Source: Arenibacter hampyeongensis
GTDB taxonomy: Bacteria > Bacteroidota > Bacteroidia > Flavobacteriales > Flavobacteriaceae
Length of the DNA: 64,000 nt
Direction of reading: 5' to 3'
Assembly (NCBI RefSeq): GCF_002909255.1
Contig: NZ_PIOB01000001.1
Location: 558,001 to 622,000 of the forward strand
A program made the position numbers and the translations under genes. This document shows positions 36,958-46,051 of the stretch, one piece after another (within the stretch, counting starts at the first letter, position 1; each line of letters begins with the position of its first letter). The notes beneath the pieces are model-generated. The model ran no database searches, was not told where the DNA came from, and was given only the letters and a program-made list of their open reading frames with translations.

Positions 36958-38298
36958 ATGAAACATCTTAGCAAATTATTGGTTGTTGCCTTACTTATTG
37001 TAGGTTTTAACAACGTACAAGCGCAAGACGAGAATAACCCTTGGCAAGTAAGTTTCGGAGCTAACGCAATTGACGTTTACCCTACCGGAGACATGAGCAC
37101 TTTTGGGAATGAATTCTTTAATGCAACAGACCATTGGAACATCCTTCCATCCATTTCTTATGTAGGAGTATCTAAATACGTAGGTAGTGGTTTCTCAATT
37201 GGAGCAAGAGGTTCTTTGAACCGTATTGACAAATTAGGGGATGTAAGCGTAGACGATTTGTCTCACTATGCTCTTGATGGTACAATAAAATATAATTTCT
37301 TAAAAAGTACAGTAATTGATCCATTCATCGAAATTGGTGGTGGTTATACTTGGATAGACGAAGTTGGTGCTGGTACCGTAAATGGTGGTATTGGACTTAA
37401 CCTTTGGTTTACTGAGAACATTGGTTTAACTCTACAGTCTTCTTACAAGCATGCTTTTGAAGATTATTTAGCTAAGCATTTCCAACATATGGCAGGTATT
37501 GCTATCAAATTTGGTGGTACTGACACAGATGGTGATGGTATCTACGACAAAGATGATGCTTGTCCAGAAGTTGCTGGTTTGGAGATTTTCAACGGATGTC
37601 CAGATGCTGACGGTGATGGTATCGAGGATAGCAAAGATGCTTGTCCTAACGAAGCTGGTTCTAAAGAAATGAACGGATGTCCAGATGCTGATGGTGACGG
37701 TGTTGCCGATAAGGATGATGCTTGTCCTAACGAAGCTGGTCTTGCTGCTTTAGCTGGTTGTCCAGATGCTGACGGTGACGGTGTTGCCGATAAAGATGAT
37801 GCTTGTCCTAACGAAGCTGGTCCTGCCGCTAACAAAGGATGTCCTTACCAAGATAAAGATGGTGACGGTGTATTGGATAAAGATGATAAATGTCCAGATG
37901 TTGCCGGAACTGTAGCTAACCAAGGTTGTCCTGAAGTTACTGAAGAAGTTCAGAAGCAATTGAACGACTACGCTAGAACAATCTTGTTCGATACTGGTAA
38001 ATCTTCTATTAAAGCAGAATCTACTTCTGTAATGGTTGATATTATTACTATCCTTAAAGAGTATCCTACTGCTAAATTTACTGTAGAAGGTCATACTGAT
38101 AGTGTAGGTAGTGCTTCTTTGAACCAGAAATTATCTGAGTCAAGAGCGCTTTCTGTAAAGGATTTCTTAGTAGAAAAAGGTATTGAGCAATTTAGATTAT
38201 CTGCTGTAGGTTACGGTGAGGATAAGCCAATCGCTACTAACAATAATTCTAAAGGTAGAGCACAAAACAGAAGAGTTGAGATTAACTTGGTAAAGTAA
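36958..38298 (+). CDS. OmpA-family outer membrane protein with TSP3 repeats
   Basis: A 446-residue protein with signal peptide (residues 1-22, ending VQAQ). The ATG at 36958 is chosen over a TTG two codons upstream. Residues ~25-180 form an eight-stranded beta-barrel. Then come about five calcium-binding thrombospondin type 3 repeats ([19 protein letters not shown] pattern, ~183-318). The C-terminal OmpA peptidoglycan-binding domain (~330-446) contains [20 protein letters not shown] and [11 protein letters not shown] with the conserved aspartate and arginine. It anchors the outer membrane to the wall. Codon use and promoter suggest strong expression. Confidence 0.93.
   Translation: MKHLSKLLVVALLIVGFNNVQAQDENNPWQVSFGANAIDVYPTGDMSTFGNEFFNATDHWNILPSISYVGVSKYVGSGFSIGARGSLNRIDKLGDVSVDDLSHYALDGTIKYNFLKSTVIDPFIEIGGGYTWIDEVGAGTVNGGIGLNLWFTENIGLTLQSSYKHAFEDYLAKHFQHMAGIAIKFGGTDTDGDGIYDKDDACPEVAGLEIFNGCPDADGDGIEDSKDACPNEAGSKEMNGCPDADGDGVADKDDACPNEAGLAALAGCPDADGDGVADKDDACPNEAGPAANKGCPYQDKDGDGVLDKDDKCPDVAGTVANQGCPEVTEEVQKQLNDYARTILFDTGKSSIKAESTSVMVDIITILKEYPTAKFTVEGHTDSVGSASLNQKLSESRALSVKDFLVEKGIEQFRLSAVGYGEDKPIATNNNSKGRAQNRRVEINLVK
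37600..37842 (+). repeat. Three tandem 81-bp units inside ompA
   Basis: Units at 37600-37680, 37681-37761 and 37762-37842 each encode one 27-residue TSP3 repeat. The last two differ at few positions over their first 60 bp, so the array could gain or lose units by slippage without shifting the frame. Confidence 0.85.
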
Positions 38299-38328
38299 TT
38301 TCCAAGTAGTTTTAAAACTATAAATAAG

Positions 38329-38357
38329 AGCCCCGCTAAATAGCGGGGCTTTTTTTG
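38329..38357 (+). terminator. Intrinsic terminator of ompA
   Basis: A perfect 10-bp GC-rich stem (38329-38338 and 38341-38350) with a 2-nt spacer and eight T, 30 bp past the ompA stop. Confidence 0.93.
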
Positions 38358-38501
38358 TTTTTAAAAGAACAAGGATAAATGTCTAAAATATATTCCCTAA
38401 CCATAAATTATTATATTTTCCTTGATAGAACAGAGTGCATGCCCAAGTTCTATTTTTTATAATTAAATTACCCCATATTTACAGAAATATAAATTTCTAA
38501 A

Positions 38502-38663
38502 ATGAATCCAGGTATTGAAGTTAAATTGGATATTTTGAAGAAATTCTTAGGAAAGAATCCAGTTGGTTTGGCGGAGGTAGATTCAGCTGATTATTGGGAC
38601 CAAAACTTGATTGGCGACTTGCACATAGCTCTTAACTTGCAGGTTCCAACTTTAAAAATATGA
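38502..38663 (+). CDS. Small open frame of 53 residues, uncertain
   Basis: An ATG-started frame (MNPGIEVKLDILKKFLGKNP, ending IALNLQVPTLKI) lies between the ompA terminator and the AddB-like gene, on the same strand and 11 bp before the latter. Its amino-acid composition is protein-like and acidic-amphipathic. It has no signal peptide, no membrane segment and no family I recognise. The spacing would suit an upstream partner of the AddB-like gene. It could also be a fragment of a lost gene, given the relic nearby. Confidence 0.4.
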   Translation: MNPGIEVKLDILKKFLGKNPVGLAEVDSADYWDQNLIGDLHIALNLQVPTLKI

Positions 38664-38674
38664 TGATTTAACCA

Positions 38675-41425
38675 ATGAAAAGCTTTCTCCAACAGGTAGT
38701 TGACGATTTATTACAAACCTATGATTCCTTAGACAATCTAATAATAATATTGCCAAGTAAAAGGGCAGGGACAATTTTGAGGACAACCTTGGCAAATACG
38801 GCCAATAAAACTATTTTTTCTCCTAAAATTTATAGTATTGAAGGCTTTGTAGAACACATATCCAATTTGCAGGCGGCCTCAAATATGGAGCAACTTTTTA
38901 CACTGTATAAGGCATATTCAGCAATGGAATATGGTGAAAAGGATAATTTCTCCACCTTCGCCAAATGGGGGCAGACCTTATTACAGGATTTTAATGAGAT
39001 CGATAGATATTTAATAGATGCCAAAGATATATTTTCTTACTTGGCCAACATTCAGGAAATAAACCATTGGTCCTTACAGAAGGAAAAATCGGAAATAATA
39101 ACGAATTACATTAAATTCTGGAATAATCTTGAACCGCTATATAACACTTTTAATGATTTACTAATAGCGAAGAAATTGGGTCATCAGGGTCTCATTTATC
39201 GTACGGCCTGTGAACAGTTGAATGACTATTTGTCGAAAAATGAAAACAAGACGCACATATTCCTTGGTTTTAATGCCCTAAATACGGCAGAATCCTATAT
39301 TATTCAGGAAATATTGGCCAAATCCAAAGCGGACATTTTTTGGGATAGTGACACTTATTTTGTGGAAGATCCCATACATGATGCCGGCTATTTTATAAGA
39401 CAGCATCAAAATACTTGGCCCTATCTTAAAGGGAAAAAGCTAAAAGGAGTTGAAAGCAACTATTTGTCAAAAAAGAACATTAAAATAATAGGTGTGCCTA
39501 AAAACGTATCCCAAACCAAATATGTCGGGAACCTGTTGTTGAAACTTAAAGAAGAGGACGACAACATTCTAAAGAACACGGCAATAGTTTTGGGAGATGA
39601 AACTTTATTGAACCCCCTTTTGAACGCTATACCCTCTGAATTGGATACCGTAAATATTACTATGGGATATCCTTTGAAAAGTACTCCTTTGGCCAGTTTG
39701 TTCTCTCAGTATATTTCCCTACACTTAAAAAAGGATTCCCAAGGGTGGTATTTCCAACAGGTGTTGGATTTTTTGTCACATCCTTATATACAAATTCTAT
39801 GTACTGAAAAGGAGCAAAATATTGCTGCCATTATAAGTGAGGCCATTAGATTGAAGAATTGGGCATTTATAAACTCAAATAATTTACGTTCCGCAATTGA
39901 AGGAAATGACCACTTACTAAGTCTATTGTTTTTTCAGGAGGAGATTTCTGGAACCAATTTTATACATAAATGCGATCAAATTATCCAAATTCTTAGGGAG
40001 AAGTTTGTACTATCCAAAGATTCCCTTGGTTTGGAGTATTTGTATAAGTTTTACTCCTTGTTCAACCAACTTCAGGACATGGTGGCGCAATATGCCTTTG
40101 CCAACGACCTACAATCCTTGGAAAGCCTTTATTCGGAAATTGTACGGCACGAAACCCTGGATTTCCAGGGGGAACCCTTGGAAGGAATGCAAATAATGGG
40201 AATGTTGGAAAGTAGGGTGTTGGACTTTGAAACCGTTATTCTAACTTCGGTCAACGAAGGAATACTTCCTTCAGGCAAGTCCAATAATTCCTTTATCCCC
40301 TTTGATCTAAAAAAATATTACAAACTTCCTACATATAAAGAGAAGGATGCAGTGTACACTTATCACTTTTATCGCTTGTTACAGCGGGCCAAAAATATAT
40401 ATTTGGTGTACAATACGGAGCCCGATGTTCTGGAAGGGGGAGAAAAAAGTAGGTTAATTACCCAAATCCTTACAGATGAAAATAAATTGGCGGATATAAC
40501 TGAAATTATTGCTGCTCCTGAAATAAATCCAACAGTTAGGGTTTTACAGACCATAACCAAGGATGAGGACTTAATGGAATTGATCAAGGAGCATGCTTCC
40601 AAAGGTTTTTCACCCACCTCCTTGAGTAATTATATTAGAAATCCCATAGATTTTTATAAAAGAAATCTGTTGGGAATAGACGACGTTTTGGAAGTGGAGG
40701 AAACCGTTGCCAACAATACTTTTGGAACTATTGTACACGACACCTTGGAGGACCTATACAAACCTTATTTGAACACCTATTTGGAAGTGTCCATGCTCCA
40801 GGAAATGAAAAAGAAAATAAAGGCCACCGTAATTGGTCATTTTGCAAAAAGCTTTGCCGAAGGTGATATTTCCAGAGGAAAAAACCTGATTGCATTTAAT
40901 GTGGTAGTTAGGTATATAGAAAATTTTCTAAGGATGGAGTTGGCAGAAGTGAAACAACACAAAATAAGGATATTGGGGGTGGAGGAAAAACTCCGAATGA
41001 ATATTGAGGTTTCCGGACTGGATTTTCCCGTAGTCCTAAAAGGAAAATTGGACCGGATAGATGAAAAGGACGGGCGTATAAGAATAATCGACTACAAAAC
41101 CGGAAACGTGACAAGTTCCCAGGTTGAAATTGTGGAATGGGAAGATGCCATACAGGACTACAACTACAGCAAAGCCTTTCAATTGTTATGCTATGCCATT
41201 ATGTACAACAGCACTCATCCTATTGGCACAATAGAAGCAGGAATAATTTCGTTTAAAAATTTAGGTTCCGGTCTGCTTCAATTTGCGGTAAAGGAAAAAA
41301 AAGGCAGCAGAAACAAGGATAATTCCATTACCCAAGAAACTATAGCCCATTTTATGCAGTCTATTAAAACCTTAATTTCAGAAATTGGCAACCCTCTTGT
41401 ACCAATTACAGAAAAAGAAGTATAG
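38675..41425 (+). CDS. addB: AddB-like PD-(D/E)xK nuclease protein
   Basis: A 916-residue protein. The N-terminal LIIILPSKRAGTILRTTLAN and SPKIYSIEGFVEHISNLQ fit the inactivated helicase half of AddB. The C-terminus has the nuclease fold: GFSPTSLSNYIRNPIDFYKR, GTIVHDTLEDLY, LKGKLDRIDEKDGRIRIIDY (catalytic D and DYK region) and FQLLCYAIMYN. The four-cysteine iron-sulfur cluster of Bacillus AddB is not apparent. It should act with the AddA-like helicase at 33.4 kb in end resection and recombination repair. Confidence 0.8.
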   Translation: MKSFLQQVVDDLLQTYDSLDNLIIILPSKRAGTILRTTLANTANKTIFSPKIYSIEGFVEHISNLQAASNMEQLFTLYKAYSAMEYGEKDNFSTFAKWGQTLLQDFNEIDRYLIDAKDIFSYLANIQEINHWSLQKEKSEIITNYIKFWNNLEPLYNTFNDLLIAKKLGHQGLIYRTACEQLNDYLSKNENKTHIFLGFNALNTAESYIIQEILAKSKADIFWDSDTYFVEDPIHDAGYFIRQHQNTWPYLKGKKLKGVESNYLSKKNIKIIGVPKNVSQTKYVGNLLLKLKEEDDNILKNTAIVLGDETLLNPLLNAIPSELDTVNITMGYPLKSTPLASLFSQYISLHLKKDSQGWYFQQVLDFLSHPYIQILCTEKEQNIAAIISEAIRLKNWAFINSNNLRSAIEGNDHLLSLLFFQEEISGTNFIHKCDQIIQILREKFVLSKDSLGLEYLYKFYSLFNQLQDMVAQYAFANDLQSLESLYSEIVRHETLDFQGEPLEGMQIMGMLESRVLDFETVILTSVNEGILPSGKSNNSFIPFDLKKYYKLPTYKEKDAVYTYHFYRLLQRAKNIYLVYNTEPDVLEGGEKSRLITQILTDENKLADITEIIAAPEINPTVRVLQTITKDEDLMELIKEHASKGFSPTSLSNYIRNPIDFYKRNLLGIDDVLEVEETVANNTFGTIVHDTLEDLYKPYLNTYLEVSMLQEMKKKIKATVIGHFAKSFAEGDISRGKNLIAFNVVVRYIENFLRMELAEVKQHKIRILGVEEKLRMNIEVSGLDFPVVLKGKLDRIDEKDGRIRIIDYKTGNVTSSQVEIVEWEDAIQDYNYSKAFQLLCYAIMYNSTHPIGTIEAGIISFKNLGSGLLQFAVKEKKGSRNKDNSITQETIAHFMQSIKTLISEIGNPLVPITEKEV

Positions 41426-41427
41426 CA

Positions 41428-42141
41428 CTATTTTTTATCAGGTCGAGAAGGCCTTACCTCGATCTTACTGGGTAAGGTCCTTGGATTCATCTTCAAAAGA
41501 TCCAAAACCAACTCGCCAATATCTTCTGGCTGTATCTTCCAAGCATCCTCTTTGGACGGTTCATGACCATTAAAATTGGTGGCCACAGAACCGGGCATTA
41601 TGGTAGATACTTTAATATCATAGGGCCTTAAATCCAACATTGCAGCTTGGGTAAATCCAACCACTCCAAATTTGGTGGCATTGTATCCTGCCCCATTGGC
41701 AAAAAAATTGGTGCCAGCCAAACTGGCCAGAGTTATATAATACCCCTTGGATTGCTTTAGGGCCTCCACCGAAGCCTTCAGGGAGTGATAAACTCCATTT
41801 AGGTTAGTGTTTACCATCTCGTGCCAAAGGGTGTCTGAAATTTGATCTACGGGAGCAAAATGTCCAACTCCTGCATTGGCCACCACAACATCCAACTTCC
41901 CCCATTTATCCAAAATCTTTTTAACCGCCGACTTTTCATCCCCAATTTTTGAAACATCCGAGGCAATGGCAAGTACATTGTCTTCCGAGCCAAGGCTTTT
42001 TGCTGCTTTTTGGGCATTTTCCAATAGCCTGCTACTGATGGCTACTTTCATTCCCGCCTCCAATAATTTGGAGGCAACGCCAAATCCTATTCCCTTGGAA
42101 CCTCCTGTAATATAAACCACTTTATTTTTTAAATTATTCAT
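41428..42141 (-). CDS. Short-chain dehydrogenase/reductase
   Basis: A 237-residue classical SDR. The cofactor fold is TGGSKGIGFGVA (residues ~12-23), NAG is in VVANAGVGHF near 89-98, and the catalytic tyrosine and lysine are in GAGYNATKFG (Y-x3-K) near 150. Serine is in ITLASLAGTN. Substrate specificity cannot be read. The arginine in ISSRLLENA after the second strand suggests NADPH. Its stop is 2 bp from the end of the convergent AddB-like gene. Confidence 0.9.
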   Translation of the reverse strand: MNNLKNKVVYITGGSKGIGFGVASKLLEAGMKVAISSRLLENAQKAAKSLGSEDNVLAIASDVSKIGDEKSAVKKILDKWGKLDVVVANAGVGHFAPVDQISDTLWHEMVNTNLNGVYHSLKASVEALKQSKGYYITLASLAGTNFFANGAGYNATKFGVVGFTQAAMLDLRPYDIKVSTIMPGSVATNFNGHEPSKEDAWKIQPEDIGELVLDLLKMNPRTLPSKIEVRPSRPDKK

Positions 42142-42342
42142 GTTGTTTAGTTTTAAGTGAAATTATAATTATAAGGGCAGATAATGAAAAACTGAGCGTT
42201 ATTATTTTCTTAAACTCCGGCCAAATTAAGTTTCATAAAAACATAAATATTTTGATTAAAAAGGGGAGGTGACTGGGTATTACCAGAGTCCGGTATTATC
42301 CTTGGGTTACCTTAGTAATTGTATTGGTCCTAAAGGGGGTCA

Positions 42343-43185
42343 CTATAAATTAAGCTCGTTATAACTAAGCAGCGGGATAGCGATATGTTCTTCCATTTTA
42401 GCGACCAGGCTTTTATGGAAAATTTTTTGGAAAAAGCCCTTTTCTTCCCTTTCCAGTAGAACCAATAAGTCGGCCGCCATGGTATCTATGTGGACTTTAA
42501 GTTTTTCTTCAACCATATCCGAGAAAATCAATGTAAAGTCTATGGCCTCATAGTCCACTTCTTGCCGAAGCATGTCTTTAAACCACTCCATCTGTTCTTT
42601 TCCGGCATATTCTTTTTCTTTTGAAATATGTACAACATGTATTTTAGCTCCAAGCACCTTTGCTATTGGGCTCAATTTTTTAATGGCTAAAACATCTGCT
42701 TCCTCAAAATCGGTTGCATACAATATAGTTTTTATGGACTTGTCCTTAATCGCATTAGGGATAATAAGTAAGGGGCAGGGAACCTTTTCTTGAAGCCCTT
42801 TGCCAATATTGCCCACAATGAGACCGCGGTCTGTGTGCTTATCCTTTCTTCCTATAATAATGATATCAGTTGTAAAATCCTTGGTTTTCTCAAGAATGGC
42901 ATTGGAAACCGAGTCGTTGAGCAGTACTTCGACCTGTAATTTATTTCCATCTACGGATACGCCCAAATGTTTTTCACAGTAGGTTTCCAAAATTTCTGTC
43001 TGTTCCTTGATTACGTGGTATTCAATTTGGGCCGCTGGACGCGAAACAGAAACACGTAAAGAATCCATTTCATGAACATAAAGCACCAATAGTCTTGCGT
43101 TTAATTTGTTACTTAAATTATAAGCATATTTTAATGCCGGTATCGAGTTTTCGGTACGGTCGGTGGCGTAGAGTATCGTCATCAT
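42343..43185 (-). CDS. Universal stress protein (tandem UspA domains)
   Basis: A 280-residue cytoplasmic protein with two UspA-type domains of ~140 residues: the first begins MTILYATDRTENSIPALKYA, the second KTILYATDFEEADVLAIKKL. In the first, ATP-loop-like IVGNIGKGLQEKVPCPLLII is partly conserved; in the second it is degenerate. Tandem Usp proteins of this type are common in Bacteroidota and often respond to oxygen limitation. Upstream is a CRP/FNR-type promoter (43205-43247), so I infer control by a redox or oxygen regulator. Confidence 0.9.
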   Translation of the reverse strand: MMTILYATDRTENSIPALKYAYNLSNKLNARLLVLYVHEMDSLRVSVSRPAAQIEYHVIKEQTEILETYCEKHLGVSVDGNKLQVEVLLNDSVSNAILEKTKDFTTDIIIIGRKDKHTDRGLIVGNIGKGLQEKVPCPLLIIPNAIKDKSIKTILYATDFEEADVLAIKKLSPIAKVLGAKIHVVHISKEKEYAGKEQMEWFKDMLRQEVDYEAIDFTLIFSDMVEEKLKVHIDTMAADLLVLLEREEKGFFQKIFHKSLVAKMEEHIAIPLLSYNELNL

Positions 43186-43204
43186 GGTAGCTTTATTTGA
43201 ACGT

Positions 43205-43247
43205 TAAATCTATAAGCTATAGTTTGTAATAAATATGATATTGGTCA
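43205..43247 (-). promoter_or_regulatory. CRP/FNR-type operator plus -7 box of the universal stress protein gene
   Basis: TGAT-ATTG-GTCA at 43236-43247. On the minus strand TAGATTTA (one mismatch to TAnnTTTG) begins exactly 35 bp from the palindrome start. The -33 position reads ATT, not TTG. Transcription would begin near 43201, about 16 nt before the ATG. Confidence 0.65.
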
Positions 43248-43376
43248 TAACTTCCGGCTTGCTGCGCTTTTAGGAAACTATGTTTACCCCTAAAAACCAT
43301 GAATAAAATGTTTTTTAAACAATTCGGTTTAATGAGGAATCAACAAACTAACAACTAATCTTAAATTTAACTAAAC

Positions 43377-43419
43377 TGATCTGAATCATTCCAAAAGGCA
43401 ATTTGTTGGTGTATTTTAG
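43377..43419 (+). promoter_or_regulatory. CRP/FNR-type operator plus -7 box of the HMA-like gene
   Basis: TGAT-CTGA-ATCA at 43377-43388 and TATTTTAG (one mismatch) at 43412-43419, a 35-bp offset. The -33 position is TCC. It is 33 bp from the ATG at 43452. Confidence 0.65.
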
Positions 43420-43451
43420 TAACAATTGGAATCTTATAAATCCAATACTTC

Positions 43452-43721
43452 ATGAAAGCTATAGCTAAAATCGGGAACCTAATTTCCAATAAGGACAAAA
43501 TTGTAATCCTCCGTAACCTGAGTCGCATTATGGATATTAGAATAATAGACCTTGAGGTTGACACGGGTAGACTCATTTTTCTTTACTATAGCCCAATAGC
43601 CTTGGAACAGGTGAAGCAAGAACTTTGGAGAATTGGATATCCCATAAGGCATTTTAAATTCCTTTCCCCATTAAATCCAAATTTGCAGAACGATGGGAGG
43701 AATGAAACTGCCCTTGCCTAA
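43452..43721 (+). CDS. Small HMA-fold-like protein without metal-binding cysteines
   Basis: An 89-residue soluble protein. Its alternating pattern (KIVILRNLSRIMDIRIIDLE, then GRLIFLYYSPIALEQVKQEL and WRIGYPIR) fits the beta-alpha-beta-beta-alpha-beta fold of heavy-metal-associated domains, including the final RIGYPI. The CxxC metal site is absent, so if it is HMA-derived it does not bind metal in the usual way. It is expressed from a CRP/FNR-type promoter divergent from the universal stress protein. The assignment rests on the pattern alone. Confidence 0.6.
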   Translation: MKAIAKIGNLISNKDKIVILRNLSRIMDIRIIDLEVDTGRLIFLYYSPIALEQVKQELWRIGYPIRHFKFLSPLNPNLQNDGRNETALA

Positions 43722-43897
43722 TTATTCCTTAATAATTTATTTCGTTGAACGCTAATTTGCCAACTCTATCACAGGGGGAACCTAAATTGGCTGTTAATAA
43801 TTCTTGGGTTAATGTTGGCTGGGGGTAACCATTGTAAATTTCCACTATTCCAGTAGAATTGGCTATAATTGGAAGTCGCTTCTGATGATAATTATGA

Positions 43898-43940
43898 TGA
43901 TCTTTATCATAAAATAACAGATAAAAGAAGTTTACTTTTG
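43898..43940 (+). promoter_or_regulatory. CRP/FNR-type operator plus perfect -7 box of deoC-deoD
   Basis: TGAT-CTTT-ATCA at 43898-43909 and TACTTTTG at 43933-43940, an exact -7 consensus at a 35-bp offset. The -33 position is AAA. This is the clearest example of the arrangement in the window. Confidence 0.75.
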
Positions 43941-43995
43941 GTGAAATGGGCTTATTGGCCATAGGGAGCATTACCAACAAGATTTACGTTTACAA

Positions 43996-44640
43996 ATGCA
44001 ATTTGAAAATTTTATAGACCATACTTTATTAATACCTATAGCAACAGAGGAAGATATTAAGCGCCTTTGCTTGGAAGCCTTGGAGTATAAGTTTTATGCC
44101 GTATGTATCAACGGTTGCTACATATCCCTTGCAAAAGAATTGCTAAGAGGTTCTAAGATAAAGCTGGTCGCGGTAGTAGGATTTCCCTTAGGGGCAATGA
44201 CCACTTGGGCGAAAGTACAAGAAGCTAAGGATTACATTAAAAAAGGAGCCCATGAATTGGATATGGTCCTGAATATCGGATGGCTTAAATCCGGTAATTT
44301 TTTAGCCATTCAAAATGAAATAACACAAGTAAAAAAAGTTCTGGGGGGCGGTGTATTAAAAGTTATTTTGGAAACCTGTTATTTAACAGATGAGGAAAAA
44401 AGGATGGCCTGTACATTGGCGGTAAATGCCAAAGCAGATTATGTTAAGACTTCAACTGGTTTTGGTTCTGGCGGGGCAACTTTCGAAGATGTGGTTCTAA
44501 TGAAGTCTATGGTTGAAAACAAGATCAAAATAAAGGCATCTGGAGGAATTAAAGATGCCGCTACAGCTAAAAGATATATAGATTTAGGTGTTTCCCGAAT
44601 AGGGACTTCCTCTGGAGTTGCCATTGTGACCAACCTATAA
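43996..44640 (+). CDS. deoC: Deoxyribose-phosphate aldolase
   Basis: A 214-residue class I aldolase that splits 2-deoxyribose-5-phosphate into glyceraldehyde-3-phosphate and acetaldehyde. The Schiff-base lysine is in ADYVKTSTGFGSGGAT, the proton-relay aspartate is in ELDMVLNIG, and the second lysine is in KIKASGGIKDAA. The start is ATG 43996 (MQFENFIDHTLLIP). It lies 48 bp ahead of deoD, so nucleoside salvage genes form one unit. Expression appears to depend on a CRP/FNR-type activator. DeoC and DeoD together would feed deoxynucleosides into glycolysis. Confidence 0.95.
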   Translation: MQFENFIDHTLLIPIATEEDIKRLCLEALEYKFYAVCINGCYISLAKELLRGSKIKLVAVVGFPLGAMTTWAKVQEAKDYIKKGAHELDMVLNIGWLKSGNFLAIQNEITQVKKVLGGGVLKVILETCYLTDEEKRMACTLAVNAKADYVKTSTGFGSGGATFEDVVLMKSMVENKIKIKASGGIKDAATAKRYIDLGVSRIGTSSGVAIVTNL

Positions 44641-44688
44641 ATTGGGTTTCCCTAAGGCACACCCTTGTTTATAAAAATTGAAGTAAAA

Positions 44689-45387
44689 ATGAGCGTACAT
44701 ATTGATGCTAAAAAGGGTGAAATTGCAGAAACCGTATTATTGCCAGGGGATCCGTTAAGAGCCAAATGGATAGCGAATACCTTTCTTGAAAATCCTATTT
44801 GTTATAATCAGGTTCGCGGTATGTTGGGTTATACTGGAACCCATAAGGGAAAACGCGTGTCAGTTCAAGGAAGTGGGATGGGCATACCTTCCGCACTGAT
44901 CTACTATCAGGAGTTGATCAATGATTATGGGGTTAAGAATCTAATTCGTGTAGGTACTGCCGGTTCATATCAAAAAGAGGTTAAGATACGTGATATTGTC
45001 TTGGCCATGGCAGCTTCTACGACCTCGGGAATCAATAATTCAAGATTTATTAATGCTGACTATGCCCCAACCGCTGATTTTGATTTGCTTTTGAAAGCTG
45101 CACTTTACGCCAGTGAAAAAGGTATTGCCATTAAAGCGGGGAATGTACTTTCTTCGGATGAATTTTATGAGGATGACCCCAATTCCTATAAATTATGGGC
45201 AAAATTCGGAGTCCTTTGTGTGGAAATGGAGGCGGCCGGATTATATACCATAGCTGCCAAATTTAATATTAAGGCCCTTACCATATTGACTATTTCGGAT
45301 TCTTTGGTGACGGGTCAAAAATCAAATTCCATAGAAAGGGAAACCACCTTTAAGGAGATGATAGATATTGCACTTAATATTGCCTAA
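44689..45387 (+). CDS. deoD: Purine-nucleoside phosphorylase, DeoD type
   Basis: A 232-residue hexameric-type purine nucleoside phosphorylase. It begins [20 protein letters not shown] and continues DPLRAKWIA, which contains the phosphate-binding arginine. The ATG at 44689 is preferred to one eight codons upstream because it matches the family N-terminus. [15 protein letters not shown] supplies the ribose-binding glutamate, and [12 protein letters not shown] the catalytic aspartate. It splits purine (deoxy)nucleosides with phosphate. It is the second gene of the deoC-deoD unit. Confidence 0.95.
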   Translation: MSVHIDAKKGEIAETVLLPGDPLRAKWIANTFLENPICYNQVRGMLGYTGTHKGKRVSVQGSGMGIPSALIYYQELINDYGVKNLIRVGTAGSYQKEVKIRDIVLAMAASTTSGINNSRFINADYAPTADFDLLLKAALYASEKGIAIKAGNVLSSDEFYEDDPNSYKLWAKFGVLCVEMEAAGLYTIAAKFNIKALTILTISDSLVTGQKSNSIERETTFKEMIDIALNIA

Positions 45388-45520
45388 GATAAAGATACGA
45401 CTATCCTTTTTTTAATTCTCCGTACCTTATTTATGCCATCTTTTTTAAAGCAAAAGGAGAATTTTTGACCACCTGGAAGAGCATTTCAAGGAAAAACGCA
45501 ATTAACTTAGGTTACCAATA

Positions 45521-45563
45521 TGACCCAGGTCATTTTACAAGCCAATAGATAAAGCCATTTTTG
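45521..45563 (+). promoter_or_regulatory. CRP/FNR-type operator plus -7 box of the DUF2267 gene
   Basis: TGAC-CCAG-GTCA at 45521-45532 and CATTTTTG (one mismatch) at 45556-45563, a 35-bp offset. The -33 position is TTT. The predicted start is about 20 nt before the ATG at 45588. Confidence 0.65.
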
Positions 45564-45587
45564 TATATATCCCAAAATTAAGCAATC

Positions 45588-46040
45588 ATGGCACTCAATT
45601 TTAATCAGTATGCTACAGAGGGACATACCTTCTTAAAAGATTACACAAAACAAATGGATATGGGCAAGGATACCGACAAAGCTGGTCGGATTCTTACTTC
45701 CATACTTCATGCCTTAAGGGAAATTATTCCGGTTGCGGAGTCGCTGCAATTTATTGCGCAGTTACCCATGTTTTTAAAAGGGGTCTATGTAACGGGATGG
45801 ACCCTAAAACAGCAAAAACCCAAAATTAAGAATATGAGCGAATTCTTGGACTTGGTTAGACAATTTGACGGGCCGGCCGCTGTAAACGATTTTGAATATA
45901 GTGATGAAGTGGCAGAAGAATATGTAAACACTACCTTTCTCTATTTACGAAAATATGTCTCCCAGGGAGAAATGGCCGACATCCGTGATAGCCTACCAAA
46001 AAATCTAAAAGGAATGATTTTTAATAATTTAATATTCTAA
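45588..46040 (+). CDS. DUF2267 family protein
   Basis: A 150-residue soluble, helical protein. The pattern DKAGRILTSILHALREIIPVAE, then AQLPMFLKGVYVTGW, EFLDLVRQF and VSQGEMADIRDSLPKNLKGM is that of DUF2267, a family without known function that often accompanies stress and CBS or universal-stress genes in bacteria. It is expressed from a CRP/FNR-type promoter, like its neighbours. A tiny membrane-peptide frame follows 11 bp later and a DinB-like gene 192 bp later. Confidence 0.8.
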   Translation: MALNFNQYATEGHTFLKDYTKQMDMGKDTDKAGRILTSILHALREIIPVAESLQFIAQLPMFLKGVYVTGWTLKQQKPKIKNMSEFLDLVRQFDGPAAVNDFEYSDEVAEEYVNTTFLYLRKYVSQGEMADIRDSLPKNLKGMIFNNLIF

Positions 46041-46051
46041 TAACCAATATT

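Noticed and set aside
37600-37842. Regular tandem repeats considered as a CRISPR array.
   Set aside because: They lie in frame in ompA, have no unique spacers and encode TSP3 repeats.
43729-43980. An 83-codon minus-strand open frame ahead of deoC.
   Set aside because: It covers the CRP/FNR-type site and -7 box of deoC on the other strand and has no family resemblance.
45414-45463. A possible terminator after deoD (aattctcc/ggagaatt).
   Set aside because: The 34-nt loop is long and the stem only 8 bp; plausible but not well enough supported to list.
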